DNA of 64,000 nucleotides from Myxococcus landrumus (GCF_017301635.1 NZ_CP071091.1:4228001-4292000), one strand, 5' to 3'. Numbered from the stretch's first letter, positions 16,948 to 26,944 are shown. Notes: generated from the sequence alone by a model not told the origin. Program-made: numbers and translations.

Positions 16948-19900
16948 ATGCGGCTACCTACACTGCTGCTAGCAGTACTCGCGATATCGCCCCTACTGCC
17001 AGCGGTTGCATGCGCAGGAGGAACCGCGAATTCGCTGCACCCCGAGTTCGTCGTCCAGACAGGGCATGAGTCAATCATCGTAGATGCAGCATTCTCGCCA
17101 AATGGAAAGCTGATCGCGTCAATAGACGCAAGCGGAACCCTCGTTTTTTGGGATGTCGATGGAAACCGGGTTCTTCGACACATTGTTGCTCACGAAGAGG
17201 CAGGCTCTCTTTCGTTTAGTGAAGATGGGCGCATGCTTGCCACATGCGGCAAGGGCTTAGTTCACATCTGGCGGGTATCAACAGGAGAACACATCCGCAC
17301 GCTGCCCAGTGGAGAATATGCTTCGAAACGTTCAGGAGCCGTAGCCTTTCTCCCTGGAAGCACTCGGCTCGCTGTGGCCAATGATCAGGACCGGTTCGCC
17401 ATCCATGATGTGCATACCGGCAAGTCATTGCGCGAAATCCCGGGGGTTTTCGCGGTGTCCCACCCGAACCAACCTCTATCGGCGATGATGCTGGACAGCA
17501 CTATCGTCTTACATGATTTACAATTCGGCCAAAAGCTACACACCCTCAGCTTCAACTCCTCTCAGAACATTCGTTCCCTAGCCATCTCTCCCGATGGCAT
17601 GTTTTTCACAGCCACCGACTTCAACGATACCGTCTACGTGTGGCACGTGCCTACTCAAAAACTCATACGCAAAGAAAACATCAAACACTCAAGCTTCGTT
17701 CTCTTTCTCGACACATCAACTCTGCTGGTATCTGCGAGCATGCAGATTCAGAGCATTCCCCTACCTGAAGGCCCCATTACTGGATGGGGTGAGTACACCC
17801 ACGGGGATCCCCTACTGAGGTCGAAACATCGCCTCGCTATTGCAAGAGGAAAGGCACTGGCACTTTTTGACGCGCGCAACGCAGCACCGCAAAGAGTGCT
17901 CGAAGCACGTTCCGAAAGCGGCTCTGAGGTCTTATTCACACCTGACGCCGCGTGGTTACTCTCCAAGGGAGCCGCTGAGATAAAGCTTTGGAACATGACG
18001 ACTGCTCGCTTCGAGCGCCGTCTAAGAGGGGGATCAAACCTCTCTGTGGATACCTCTGGCAAGCTACTCGCACGTGTCGACTTTCGATATCGACTGCAGA
18101 GTCCAATACAATACGAAGATGGACAGGAGCGACACGGTCCGGTCATTCGAGTAACAAAACTCCCGACCGATCTATCCGTAATACTCCTCGATACCGCTGG
18201 AGATTTTGCGTTCCTTACTGAATTGGCATTCTCCCCCTCCGGTGACGAACTGCTTGCAAGTGGAATCACAGAAAATGGCAAGAGCAGCATTATTCTTGCA
18301 TGGAACGCGCAAACATGGTCCCGCACATGGAGAATTGAATTGCCGGGACAGATTTATGCGTTCGCCATCAACCCAGACGGTAAATCGCTCGCGCTCGCAC
18401 GAACAACACAAGGGCTTGACCAACTAGACATCATCGACACGGCAAAACGGAAAATAGTGCAAAGCCTTCAAGGGGGCGAGCCCCTCGTTCGAATACCAAT
18501 TATGTACAATTCCGAGGTCTCATTCAGCCTGGATGGATCGCGCATAGCCGTAAGAATGGTTCCTCCCCTCGCGGAGGCAAACAAAGAACAGCCACAAACT
18601 GAAGAATCCGCCTCTCCTTTTTCAGAGCGACTAGTGGTTTGGAACCTGCGAACCGGCCGCAGGGAATACACAGCAGAGAAGCCCTGGGGGAGATTCTCCA
18701 TGGACGGCTCGCTCTGGCTCACAGATTCGCGAAGCGCCGTCCGAATCGATGCGTCTAGTGGAAAGGTCCTCCAAACTCTATCGGGCAGCGCCCCAAGCTA
18801 CTATGGCTTCACGACAAGCAGAGATGGTCGTTGGATAGCACGCGGGGGGAGCAATGGCCAAGTCACTCTCTGGGATACTCGCACAGCAACGGAGCAACTA
18901 AACTTCGTCGGAATGGACTATCCGAGTTCCCCCAAGGCCTATCGGGAGTACGTCGCGTTTACTCCGGAAGGATTCTATCTCGCGTCTACGGGTTCGAACC
19001 CACTAGTTGCGTTTCGAATTGGGCAGCGAACATATCCATACCAGCAGTTCGATGCTTGGTACAATCGACCTGAACACGTGATGGCAAAACTTGGTCGTCT
19101 CCCAGACAGCGAGATTAGCCAGCTGGCCCAATCGCGAAGATGGCGTCTGAAAAAACTCGGGATCCCCCCGGACATGGGAACCCCCTCCATCCCTACCACT
19201 CGCGTTCAAATCAACCGGAGGGGATTATCCGAAACAACGAAGGAAACAACTCTAATCCTAGAAGTAACTGCAAGCGATTTGACCACTCCACTGGCGCGTC
19301 TCTACGTCACCGTCAATGGAGTGCCCGCATACCCTCAGAAGGACTTCGGGCTCTTAAGGAACGGAGAGCACTCGGTCGCCCATCGCATGAGCATTTCGTT
19401 GACCCCAGGAGTCAACCGCATCGCCGCATGGGCCGTGAATCGGCGAGGGCTAAGCTCGTTGGTGGACGAGTTCACGGTCCGCTCCGATGCCCCACCACAA
19501 AAAGGCCGACTCTATGTTATCGCAGTGGGGGTCAGCAACTACGCCTCACCAGGACACAATCTCACCTACGCTGCAAAGGACGCGAGAGATCTCGCAGCCT
19601 TCGCTCGCCAGCGGTTCAACGAATGGGTGGACGAGGCGCAGCCAGCGGTGATTGAACTTGTCGATCAACAGGCCACTTATGAATCCATCCTAGCAGTGCG
19701 CACGATACTCGCTGGAACAAAAGTGAACGACCGCGTGGTGGTCTTCTTCGCCGGACACGGCGTGCTTGATGGTCAGGGCGGCTATTTCTTCGGGCCTCAC
19801 GACATGGATTTCGGACAGCCCAGTAGATACGGCGTGTCATACGAAGCGATGGAGGAGTTGTTGGCACTTGCTCCAGCGCGGCGCAAGCTTCTGTTGCTCG

Positions 19901-20334
19901 ATACTTGCCATGCAGGCGAGTTAACACGCGGGCCCATGCGCCTCCCTTTTCCTTCAAGGCAGAAACTCTCCATCCTTCCCCAAGCCCGCAGTGCAACTCC
20001 CCTTGATGAGCAGTCTTCCATGCAAGCCATACTACATACCGTACTGCTCGACGGACTCTTCGCCGATTTGCGGCGTGGTTCCGGCATTGCAGTCATCGCC
20101 GCCACCCGTGGTGAGGATTTCGCGCTAGAATCCTCGCGATGGCAGAACGGCGCCTTTACCCGCGCCCTCCTTGCTGCGTGGGAGAAGCCCGGCGCTGACA
20201 CCGACGGAAACTTCCGCGTCACGGTCTCCGAATTGCGCGACTTCGTTGGTGATAAAGTGCTGGAGCTGACTGGCGGACGCCAGCACCCAGTCGTTCGTCG
20301 CGAGAATATCGAGTTCGATTTCGAGACATTCTAA
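16948..20334 (+). CDS. Exported WD40-repeat protein with C-terminal caspase-like protease
   Basis: 1128 residues. An N-terminal signal peptide (LLAVLAISPLLPAVACA) is followed by a long beta-propeller region, about residues 30-740, with WD40-type units such as VVDAAFSPNGKLIASIDASG and FWDVDG. A short Ig-like stretch follows, and residues ~850-1128 form a peptidase C14 (caspase/metacaspase-like) domain: GRLYVIAVGVSNY, then His937 in FFAGHGV and Cys987 in LLLDTCHAGE, the expected His-Cys dyad. The product is probably exported and cleaves after basic or acidic residues, with the propeller recruiting substrate or a trigger. The next gene, 199 bp downstream, encodes a second caspase-like protein, suggesting one pathway. 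Lower GC than the chromosome suggests acquisition by transfer. Confidence 0.9.
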   Translation: MRLPTLLLAVLAISPLLPAVACAGGTANSLHPEFVVQTGHESIIVDAAFSPNGKLIASIDASGTLVFWDVDGNRVLRHIVAHEEAGSLSFSEDGRMLATCGKGLVHIWRVSTGEHIRTLPSGEYASKRSGAVAFLPGSTRLAVANDQDRFAIHDVHTGKSLREIPGVFAVSHPNQPLSAMMLDSTIVLHDLQFGQKLHTLSFNSSQNIRSLAISPDGMFFTATDFNDTVYVWHVPTQKLIRKENIKHSSFVLFLDTSTLLVSASMQIQSIPLPEGPITGWGEYTHGDPLLRSKHRLAIARGKALALFDARNAAPQRVLEARSESGSEVLFTPDAAWLLSKGAAEIKLWNMTTARFERRLRGGSNLSVDTSGKLLARVDFRYRLQSPIQYEDGQERHGPVIRVTKLPTDLSVILLDTAGDFAFLTELAFSPSGDELLASGITENGKSSIILAWNAQTWSRTWRIELPGQIYAFAINPDGKSLALARTTQGLDQLDIIDTAKRKIVQSLQGGEPLVRIPIMYNSEVSFSLDGSRIAVRMVPPLAEANKEQPQTEESASPFSERLVVWNLRTGRREYTAEKPWGRFSMDGSLWLTDSRSAVRIDASSGKVLQTLSGSAPSYYGFTTSRDGRWIARGGSNGQVTLWDTRTATEQLNFVGMDYPSSPKAYREYVAFTPEGFYLASTGSNPLVAFRIGQRTYPYQQFDAWYNRPEHVMAKLGRLPDSEISQLAQSRRWRLKKLGIPPDMGTPSIPTTRVQINRRGLSETTKETTLILEVTASDLTTPLARLYVTVNGVPAYPQKDFGLLRNGEHSVAHRMSISLTPGVNRIAAWAVNRRGLSSLVDEFTVRSDAPPQKGRLYVIAVGVSNYASPGHNLTYAAKDARDLAAFARQRFNEWVDEAQPAVIELVDQQATYESILAVRTILAGTKVNDRVVVFFAGHGVLDGQGGYFFGPHDMDFGQPSRYGVSYEAMEELLALAPARRKLLLLDTCHAGELTRGPMRLPFPSRQKLSILPQARSATPLDEQSSMQAILHTVLLDGLFADLRRGSGIAVIAATRGEDFALESSRWQNGAFTRALLAAWEKPGADTDGNFRVTVSELRDFVGDKVLELTGGRQHPVVRRENIEFDFETF

Positions 20335-20533
20335 TCAATTGCATGCTGCTCCTCTCCAGAAAGACCGCATTTGCCTATCGTAATCCTGACCAAGCACCAG
20401 GCCACACGCAGTCTCGGGCCTTTCCAGATCGCAAGTATCTGCCTTTATGGAGAGCGGTGCCATCAGCCAATACTGGCGTGCTTCTCTCAGAGCGCTCCGA
20501 AAGTTGCTCCCCACAGAAACACGTGGAGGTCCA

Positions 20534-22792
20534 ATGAGAATAGTATTACGGTGGATTGTCCTTCTCGCTGCAGTGTGCATCCATCCCTCTACGGCCGTCG
20601 CGGTAGGGCCACCCATCCGACGAGCCGTCGTGGTTGGGATCAACACCTATGAACTTCCGGGGCAGAACCGGGACGGCAAACACCGGTGGCGGAACCTCGC
20701 GGGCGCAGTGAATGATGCCGAGGCAATGAAGAGCCTGCTCGTCGGCCGCATGGGATTCCGCCCTCAGGATATCAAACTCCTCACGAACGGTCAGGCGAAG
20801 CGCGAGGCCATCCTCAACACCATCAAAACTCATCTCATCAAGGATTCACACCCAGGAGACATTGCCGTCTTCTATTTTTCCGGGCACGGCTCACAGGTGT
20901 TCAACTCGCGTTCAATGGAGCCCGACAAGCGAGATGAGAGCCTCGTCCCCGCTGACTCTGCCCTGGGAGCTATGGACATCCGCGACAAGGAGTTGGCCGT
21001 CCTGTTTAACCAAGCCTTAGCTAAGAAGGTGGCGCTCACCGTCATCCTCGACAGCTGTCACAGCGGCTCGGCGGCACGCGGCAATAATGCAGCATATCCG
21101 AGATTCAGCGCGCGCGCCCTCGACCTGGATTCCCGGGATGCTGCTGACCCGGCCACTCCTCCCGTTCCCGAAGACCTCGGCGCAATCGTGATGTCCGCCT
21201 CACAGGATGATGAGTCGGCATGGGAGGTCTTTGATGAAGCTACCGGTATTCCGCACGGTCGCTTCTCATATGCCCTGCAGCGCGCCATGATTACCTCTCC
21301 CCCGGGAGAGTCGATCCAGCGGCTGTTCACGCGCGTACAGGCACTCATCAAATCCAACGAAGGCATTAATCAAACGCCCGTGTTAGGGGGACGTTGGGAC
21401 CTTCGTCAGCAACCTCTACTCGGCAGAGCATCTCCTAAAGACTCCTCATCAACAAGCGTCGCTGTCCTCAAGGTGGCAGGAACCCAAGCTACCTTACTTG
21501 GTGGCATAGCCCTTGGTCTCTCCCCCGGAAGTGAGCTCATTCCCTACGGAGGAGAGAAGGGCGCTCGATTGAAGATCACCTCCGTGGATGGGCTCGCCCG
21601 AAGCACAGCGGTTGTACTGGGAAGCCTCCCGCCCAAGGCGGGCGAATTGTACGAAGTGGCCCTATGGATGAGTCCTAACCGTCCCCATCTGAGGCTCTGG
21701 ACGGCGCCCCTGCAGATAAAGCCAGAGGAGTTGCTCCGCGTTTCCAAGCAAGTGCGCGCAGCAGTCATCAGGCGAGGCGCAGCCTGGATTACTGAACCCT
21801 CGCGTGAGCCTCCGACGCACGTCGTATTTTTCGATGGCCAGGCGTGGGGGCTTCGTGCGACGTTTCTGGGGACGACACAGTCCCTAGGCGTCACCTTGGA
21901 GGATCGGCGGATTGACCAAGCCCTAGCGGAATTGAACGTGGACAAGACAGCGAAGGTCTTCCTAGCGCTTCCCCCTCCCCCGGAACTCGATTCGGAGTTC
22001 CAGGTGGGCCCCGGAACCGCCGCCTCAGTGATCGGCCGAGGCACCGCTCACGACGCGGATTATCTGCTCGTTGGCCGAGTCTCGCAGCCAGGTCGCCTGT
22101 CCTATTCCCTAGTCCGTCAATTCTCTGAGTGGGGCGCCGAATCGCCGCTCCCCGTGGAGACGCGCGGGCTCGAACTAGTGCAGGATGTGCAGAGCAACGC
22201 TCGAGACCTGCTCACGACCGCACTTCGCCTAGGGCGAATTAACGCTTGGCTTCAGCTCCAGTCGCCCCTGGATGCCTACCCCTATCCTTATGAACTAGCC
22301 ATCCAGACTCGCGAGGGTGCATGGGTTGACACCGGAATGCTTGAATCTGGGAAACGCTACCGACTTGCGCTTAGGCTCATTGGCGGCCCCCCTGCCGCCT
22401 CAGTGTCACCTCGGTTCGTCTACGTCTTCGTCATCGATTCAAGTGGCCAAGCCAAGCTTCTCTATCCTATGGGAAACCTGGGCACCGTCGAGAACCGCAT
22501 CCCCCCAAAAACCGATGCCGACACTCCGCAGGCCATCTATCTGCTGGGCCGCGGATTCCAAGTAGTTCCTCCTCTTGGAGTCGACACGTATATTCTATTG
22601 ACCAGTGATGAGCAGCTTCCGGATCCGGGGATCTTTGAGTCACCCGAGCTGGCCATGCGCAAGGGCAACCTTTCCCCCCTTGAGATGTTGCTGTCCCGTA
22701 TTGGAGAGACGGCTCGCAGTGCCCAGGTGCCCGTGCCTCAGACATGGTCCATTCAGCATCTGCCGACTCGGAGTGTGCAGCCACACCAGTGA
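20534..22792 (+). CDS. Exported caspase-like protease with DUF4384-like C-terminus
   Basis: 752 residues from the ATG at 20534, preceded by GTGGAGGT; an upstream ATG at 20447 is in frame but lacks a good site and would bury the signal peptide (MRIVLRWIVLLAAVCIHPSTAVA). Residues ~30-300 are a peptidase C14 domain: RRAVVVGINTYELPG, a DAEAMKSLL helix, His118 in FYFSGHGSQ and Cys175 in ILDSCHSGSA, the complete catalytic dyad. The middle (about 310-600) is unassigned; the last ~150 residues contain FVIDSSGQAKLLYPM and a later PLGVDTYILL strand, resembling DUF4384 domains that accompany secreted caspase-like enzymes. It follows the WD40-caspase gene on the same strand and is probably co-expressed with it. 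Confidence 0.9.
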   Translation: MRIVLRWIVLLAAVCIHPSTAVAVGPPIRRAVVVGINTYELPGQNRDGKHRWRNLAGAVNDAEAMKSLLVGRMGFRPQDIKLLTNGQAKREAILNTIKTHLIKDSHPGDIAVFYFSGHGSQVFNSRSMEPDKRDESLVPADSALGAMDIRDKELAVLFNQALAKKVALTVILDSCHSGSAARGNNAAYPRFSARALDLDSRDAADPATPPVPEDLGAIVMSASQDDESAWEVFDEATGIPHGRFSYALQRAMITSPPGESIQRLFTRVQALIKSNEGINQTPVLGGRWDLRQQPLLGRASPKDSSSTSVAVLKVAGTQATLLGGIALGLSPGSELIPYGGEKGARLKITSVDGLARSTAVVLGSLPPKAGELYEVALWMSPNRPHLRLWTAPLQIKPEELLRVSKQVRAAVIRRGAAWITEPSREPPTHVVFFDGQAWGLRATFLGTTQSLGVTLEDRRIDQALAELNVDKTAKVFLALPPPPELDSEFQVGPGTAASVIGRGTAHDADYLLVGRVSQPGRLSYSLVRQFSEWGAESPLPVETRGLELVQDVQSNARDLLTTALRLGRINAWLQLQSPLDAYPYPYELAIQTREGAWVDTGMLESGKRYRLALRLIGGPPAASVSPRFVYVFVIDSSGQAKLLYPMGNLGTVENRIPPKTDADTPQAIYLLGRGFQVVPPLGVDTYILLTSDEQLPDPGIFESPELAMRKGNLSPLEMLLSRIGETARSAQVPVPQTWSIQHLPTRSVQPHQ

Positions 22793-22990
22793 CCCCTAAA
22801 AGAGTCGCGGCAGGGACGGCTCTTTCCCCATGAAGGATGGAGCCGCCCCTCACAGATCCCGCGAAGCCGCGGTCGTGTCCCTATAAGTCTGTAGTCGGCG
22901 AGGAAGGGCGAGCGGGAAAGAGGGAAACTCCTCGGTGAAACCAAACCGAGATGGTCCTCCTTTGGCGAGGAGGCCGAGGAGTTCCCTGAC

Positions 22991-24170
22991 GTGGACGATA
23001 CCGAGTCTGCTGCGCCCTCGCACGAGGAGGTGCGCACCGACGTGCGCGCGCCTTTCCTGGGAGCCATCCGCAGGACGCTGGAGATGCTGCTGGAGGAGGA
23101 GTTTCGGGGCCTGGTGGGAGCCGGGCGCTGGCCGCAGGTGGCGGGGCGCAAGGACCAGCGCAACGGCAGCTACTTGCGCGGCCTGCTGACGTCGATGGGG
23201 CACCTGGAGGTGGCGGTGCCCCGGACCCGAGCCAGCGGCTCAGCGCAGGCCGTGCTGGGCCGCTACAAGCGGCGCAGCGAGGAACTCGACGAGGCGATTA
23301 CCAGCGCGTACGTGCAGGGCGTCTCCACGAGGAAGATGGGCCGGGTGACGCGGGCGCTCATGGGCGAGGAGGTTTCGCGTTCGACGGTGAGCCGGGTGAC
23401 GAAGTCCCTCTAAGAGAAGGTGGAGGGGCTACGCCCCCAGCCCCTCGCCCAGGCCTTCCCCTACCTGTACCTGGATGCCACCTTCTTGGACGCGAGGTGG
23501 GCGCGCACCGTGCAGAACGTCTCGGCCCTGGTGGCCTACGGCGTGGGAGAGGATGGGCACCGGCACCTGCTGGCCGTGACACTGGGGGGCAGCGAGTCGC
23601 AGGACTCCTGGCTGGAGCTGCTCCGCCAGCTGCTGGAGCGGGGACTGACGGGCGTGCGGCTCGTCATCGCCGACGGGCACGCGGGCCTGGCCGCGGCGGC
23701 CCGGCAGGCGCTGCCGGAGGCCCGACTCCAGCGCTGCACGGTGCACCTCACTCGGAACGTCCTCGCCAAGGCGCCCTGGCGACTGCGCAGCCGCCTCGGC
23801 AAGCAGACCTCGGCCCATTTTCGAGGCCACCTCCCTTCCCGAGGCCAGGAAGCGACTGGAGGCCCTTCAAGAGGGCCTGGGGCGACAGGTCCCCGAGGCC
23901 ATGGACTGCCTGCGCGAGGGCTTCGCCGCCGCCGCCTGCTTCTTCTCCTTTCCCAAGGCCCACTGGAAGCGCCTGCGCAGCACCAACGGCCTGGAGCGTC
24001 TTCACGGCGAGGTGAAGCGCCGCATCCGCGGTGTCGGCGCCTTTCCGGACCGCGCCAGCGCCCTGCGCCTCATCACCGCCGTCGCCCTCGAAGTCACCGG
24101 CATCTGGGACGACCGCCGCTACCTCGACATGTCCCTGCTCAACTCAACCCCAGACACTGCCGCTGCTTGA
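22991..24170 (+). pseudogene. IS256-family transposase, broken by a stop and a frameshift
   Basis: The reading frame begins MDDTESAAPSHEEVRTDVRA and shows IS256/Mutator features: GRKDQRNGSYLRGLLTSMG, VPRTRASGSAQAVLGRY, then LYLDATFLDAR (first Asp), RLVIADGHAGLAAA (second Asp) and the Glu-containing STNGLERLHGEVKRRI. An in-frame TAA at 23411-23413 separates KSL from EKVEG, and an extra base near 23816 (within GGCCCATTTTCG) shifts the last ~115 codons to another frame, where FEATSLPEARKRLEAL continues to the stop at 24170. Both lesions make it non-functional. Confidence 0.88.
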
Positions 24171-24213
24171 CGCCGCCAAGGAGCATTCCTCCCCCGCCCC
24201 CCCCTCCGAACCC

Positions 24214-24289
24214 ACTACACACGATTGGGGACTTGACCAGCGTTCCGCCCCGAGCCCCTCCCGACCAACTACACACGATTCGGGACTTG
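24214..24289 (+). repeat. Duplicated IS256 right terminus
   Basis: ACTACACACGATTGGGGACT (24214 onward) and ACTACACACGATTCGGGACT (24268 onward) are 54 bp apart in direct orientation, each continuing TG, one mismatch over 22 bp. They probably mark two successive IS256-type right ends, the trace of one insertion at or beside another. Confidence 0.6.
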
Positions 24290-24301
24290 TCTGCGGGAGA
24301 G

Positions 24302-24539
24302 CCACTGAAGCGGAGCAAGCCCACCGAAGCCTACCTGGCCGATGTGCTGCTGCAGTTCGGCTCGCATCCTGCCTCTCGCCTGGACGTACTGCTGCCACTC
24401 CGCCGGTCACCAGCGCCAGCCGACTTGTCCTGAAAGGCCACCTGCGCTCGATGCGCGGAAACGTCGCACGGGGCGGCGCGGCGACCACGCTGCGTGTCGC
24501 GGTGGTGTGAGCACAGAACGCCCGCAGTCGGTCGGTTAC
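24302..24539 (+). mobile_element. IS3-like tip joined to an IS66 right-end remnant
   Basis: CCACTGAAGCGGAGCA (24302-24317) matches the reverse complement of the left tip of the IS3 at 42022 with one mismatch. It is followed directly by the last ~40 codons of an IS66 tnpC (EAYLADVLLQFGSHPASRLD), its downstream spacer and the right terminus AGTCGGTCGGTTAC ending at 24539. A composite scar of two elements. Confidence 0.6.
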
Positions 24540-24597
24540 CCTAAACCTGAGGTCCCTTCCCTTCCGGTGCCTCTGGCAATTGGCACAGGTCTGCAAG

Positions 24598-25413
24598 TTA
24601 CTTCGACGCATGGGCGATAGTCTCAAGGGACCGCATCGCCGCGACTTCCTGCTCATTCGGGGGCCGCACGGGCACAGCGTCCAGTTCGATGGGGCCCTTG
24701 GGCGTCTCACCCGGGCGCTTGATGATGCCCACGCTCAGACCGAAGCGGACATCGACCGAGTAGTCCTCGGAACTCGTGTGGAGCTTGCCATCCACGTTGA
24801 CGCCATAGGCTCCCCCACCAGCCCTAGCCTCGTCCCTCTGGAATGTCCTGCGAACCATGTTTTTCTGCACAACACCGCGGACGACAACAAGATAGCAAAT
24901 TGAGTTGTCCCGAAACAGGTCAGCATGCTTCTTCGACCACTCTCTCAAGGACTTGCTCCAGGATGGAGCCTTGTCCGCAACCCGCCCCGTGGCTTGATCA
25001 AACAGGATGGCGCTGATCACTCGCTCCCCATGGAGTTCCGTGCTCAGGTAGCTGAGAAACCCGATAGAGGCCGCCAGCTCCGCAGTGACGATCTTTGAGT
25101 CACGCTTCACGGGGGCCTTAAGGATCGAACTTTCGTCAACTTCGAACCCAGATAGCGGCTCTATGCTGAACTCGGGCTTGCCCTCCTGCCACTGAGACGG
25201 GCACTTGCCATCCACAGCGCGGATCTCCACGACCTGCCCGAGAAGTCCCAGCGGGGAGACCAGGAAAGTATCATCGCGAATGTAGGGGATGTCTTCCAAC
25301 CCCAGCTTCGCGGTGAGTTCACCCGCCGTCGGGGGCACTACGGGAGCCAACTGCGGGGTCTTCTCGCAACCCGCGAATAGAAAGAGCGAGAGGACTGGAA
25401 GCAAGCACTTCAT
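24598..25413 (-). CDS. Lipoprotein of unknown function between two IS66 scars
   Basis: 271 residues with a clear lipoprotein signal, MKCLLPVLSLFLFAGC, lipobox FAGC. The mature part is soluble and mixed alpha/beta, with segments EDIPYIRDDTFLVSPLGLLG, ELAASIGFLSYLSTELHGE and a C-terminal VRFGLSVGIIKRPGETP. I do not recognise the family. The flanks carry directly repeated IS66 right ends (24302-24539 and 25471-25695), so the gene may have been carried as cargo or been trapped by two one-sided events. GC is moderate, as in the rest of the island. Confidence 0.75.
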   Translation of the reverse strand: MKCLLPVLSLFLFAGCEKTPQLAPVVPPTAGELTAKLGLEDIPYIRDDTFLVSPLGLLGQVVEIRAVDGKCPSQWQEGKPEFSIEPLSGFEVDESSILKAPVKRDSKIVTAELAASIGFLSYLSTELHGERVISAILFDQATGRVADKAPSWSKSLREWSKKHADLFRDNSICYLVVVRGVVQKNMVRRTFQRDEARAGGGAYGVNVDGKLHTSSEDYSVDVRFGLSVGIIKRPGETPKGPIELDAVPVRPPNEQEVAAMRSLETIAHASK

Positions 25414-25470
25414 AGTGGGGCAGATCTTTCACGAAGTCCGCATCTTCGACAAGTATGCTCCGAACGATGG

Positions 25471-25695
25471 TCGTCAACCCCGAGGCGTACCTGTGTGATG
25501 TGCTGCTGCGGCTCGGCTCGCATCTGCCCTCGCGACTGGACGAACAGCTGCTGCACTGCTGGTCACCAGTGCCAGCCAACTCGTCCTGAGCCGCCACCTG
25601 CGCTCGGTGCTCGCAGACGCCTCTCGGGGCGGCGCGGCGACCACGCCGCGTGTCGCGGTGGCGTGTCCACATAACGTCTGCCGTCGGTCGGCTAC
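25471..25695 (+). mobile_element. IS66 right-end remnant
   Basis: Begins with the last ~40 tnpC codons (VNPEAYLCDVLLRLGSHLPSRLDE) and ends at the terminus CGTCGGTCGGCTAC (25695). It is homologous over its full length, in the same orientation, to the scar ending at 24539 and to the right ends at 13483 and 35498. Everything upstream in the element is missing. Confidence 0.75.
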
Positions 25696-26007
25696 ATCAT
25701 TAGCTCGACAGCCGCCCTCTGCCCCAGGCAGCTCGCAGTTCCCACACTCACCCACACGCAACAGGTGTAGCGAGTGTGCTGGTTGGCGAGCACGTAGCGA
25801 CCGGGGCAGTAGCTCAACACAATCGAAGCCCGCCGCCACTCTCCTTCGAAGGACATGCCCTTTCTGGGGTCTGCTCACGAGTGGGGAAACGACCCAATCT
25901 GCTGCCCATCACTGGCACGGGGGCCCAGCAGCAAAGCCCGCAGAAATCGCATCGTGTCAGGGACGAAATTCAATCACCGTAGGTCCCTGGAGAAAGGAGC
26001 GGCAACC

Positions 26008-26166
26008 ATGACGACGTTGACGGTGCGGACAACCCCGATGAAGCGCAGCCATCGCAACAGCCTCTGGACTCAGCTCGACGCCGCCTCCTTCTCCCTTGTG
26101 ACCTCGGCCTCGAAGTCCCCCGCGGACTTTGACCGGCTTGGTGGCCCTCTGCCCGTACCCTGCTGA
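26008..26166 (+). CDS. Possible 52-residue protein
   Basis: ATG at 26008 preceded by AGAAAGGAG at a good distance. The product begins MTTLTVRTTPMKRSHRNSLW and is basic at first, with no similarity I recognise. Codon use is not strongly typical. Given only because the ribosome-binding site is good and the region is otherwise empty. Confidence 0.25.
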   Translation: MTTLTVRTTPMKRSHRNSLWTQLDAASFSLVTSASKSPADFDRLGGPLPVPC

Positions 26167-26631
26167 AGCTCGCGCTCCGTCATCGGTGCGCCAAGCCACG
26201 CAGAGGCCTGGCTCCCATCCAGGGGACCTGGCCTCTCGGTTTTCAGGGCTCCTGCTCCTCCAGGGGATGTAGAGCGTTAGGGGAGACGCGCGAGCCTGTA
26301 GAGCCCGAGCCCGACAGGGCCCGCTGGGTTCACTTCCCAGCGTCCCCATGCAGGACGAGCGCGGTCCGGCACCACGCAGGCGCACCAACTTTTCGCCGTG
26401 CAGAGAAGCCGTCTAGGGACAGCTCTCTGGCCGAAGTTCACAGCACCAATCGGCCCCCAATCGAGGGACAAACGCAGGCCCGTCCCCGAACCCTTTAATA
26501 TCGCTCACCTTTTGCCGCTCAGAGAGTTCGAGCTCTCTAGAGAATGAGTAGAGAATGAGTTCGCCCAGACATTCATTCGGGGAGCTGATTGAAGGTTCAA
26601 GCAACTTGGCTGAGCCTTCTTGGTTAACACG

Positions 26632-26657
26632 GGCCTCGCGATGAAAATCGCGGGGCC
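26632..26657. terminator. Strong hairpin with GAAA tetraloop
   Basis: GGCCTCGCGAT (26632-26642), loop GAAA, ATCGCGGGGCC (26647-26657): an 11-bp stem with one G-T pair. The shape is that of a terminator or structured RNA; T tracts are short on both strands, and no gene ends next to it. Confidence 0.4.
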
Positions 26658-26818
26658 TTCGTGCTTAAGCCCCTGAATCCCAAGAGATTTTCCTCGCAGC
26701 GATGTAGAGAGCACTCTCTGCTCTCCGCCGCTCAGAGCCAGACACCCGCCCGTCTTCGCCCCCAAATGGCCTGTCGAAAGCTCTCTTCTTTCCAATCTGG
26801 GGAGAGAGTGGCCGAGAG

Positions 26819-26944
26819 CGGTTAACAAGTCCTGTTGAACGCTGGGGCAGGCCAGTCTGACAGTTCAGGGATTTCGATGTCGTACCTTCCAGGGTTACGC
26901 CTCTTCCCTCTTTAAGAATGCCAAAACGAGCGACTTGTTAACCG
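26819..26944. repeat. Separated perfect 13-bp inverted repeat
   Basis: CGGTTAACAAGTC (26819-26831) and GACTTGTTAACCG (26932-26944) are exact inverted copies 100 bp apart. CGAGAGCG occurs just outside or overlapping both arms (26813-26820 and 26943-26950). The arms could be the tips of a tiny inserted element or binding sites. Confidence 0.5.

Larger units (their letters stand above)
22874..24289 (+). mobile_element. IS256-family element, decayed
   Basis: Contains a broken Mutator-type transposase. Left end near 22874 (GTGTCCCTATAAGTCTGTAG) is similar to the reverse complement of the right end (AAGTCCCGAATCGTGTGTAG). The right end occurs twice in direct orientation, at 24214-24235 and 24268-24289, so the limit could be either; the outer one is given. 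Confidence 0.65.

Noticed and set aside
22793..22830. Hairpin AAAGAG/CTCTTT after the second caspase gene as a terminator
   Set aside because: Only a 6-bp stem with a long loop and no T tract; too weak to list.
25957..26388. A 143-codon minus-strand frame in the gene-poor stretch
   Set aside because: Low-complexity Arg/Gly composition, no ribosome-binding site and no recognisable motif.
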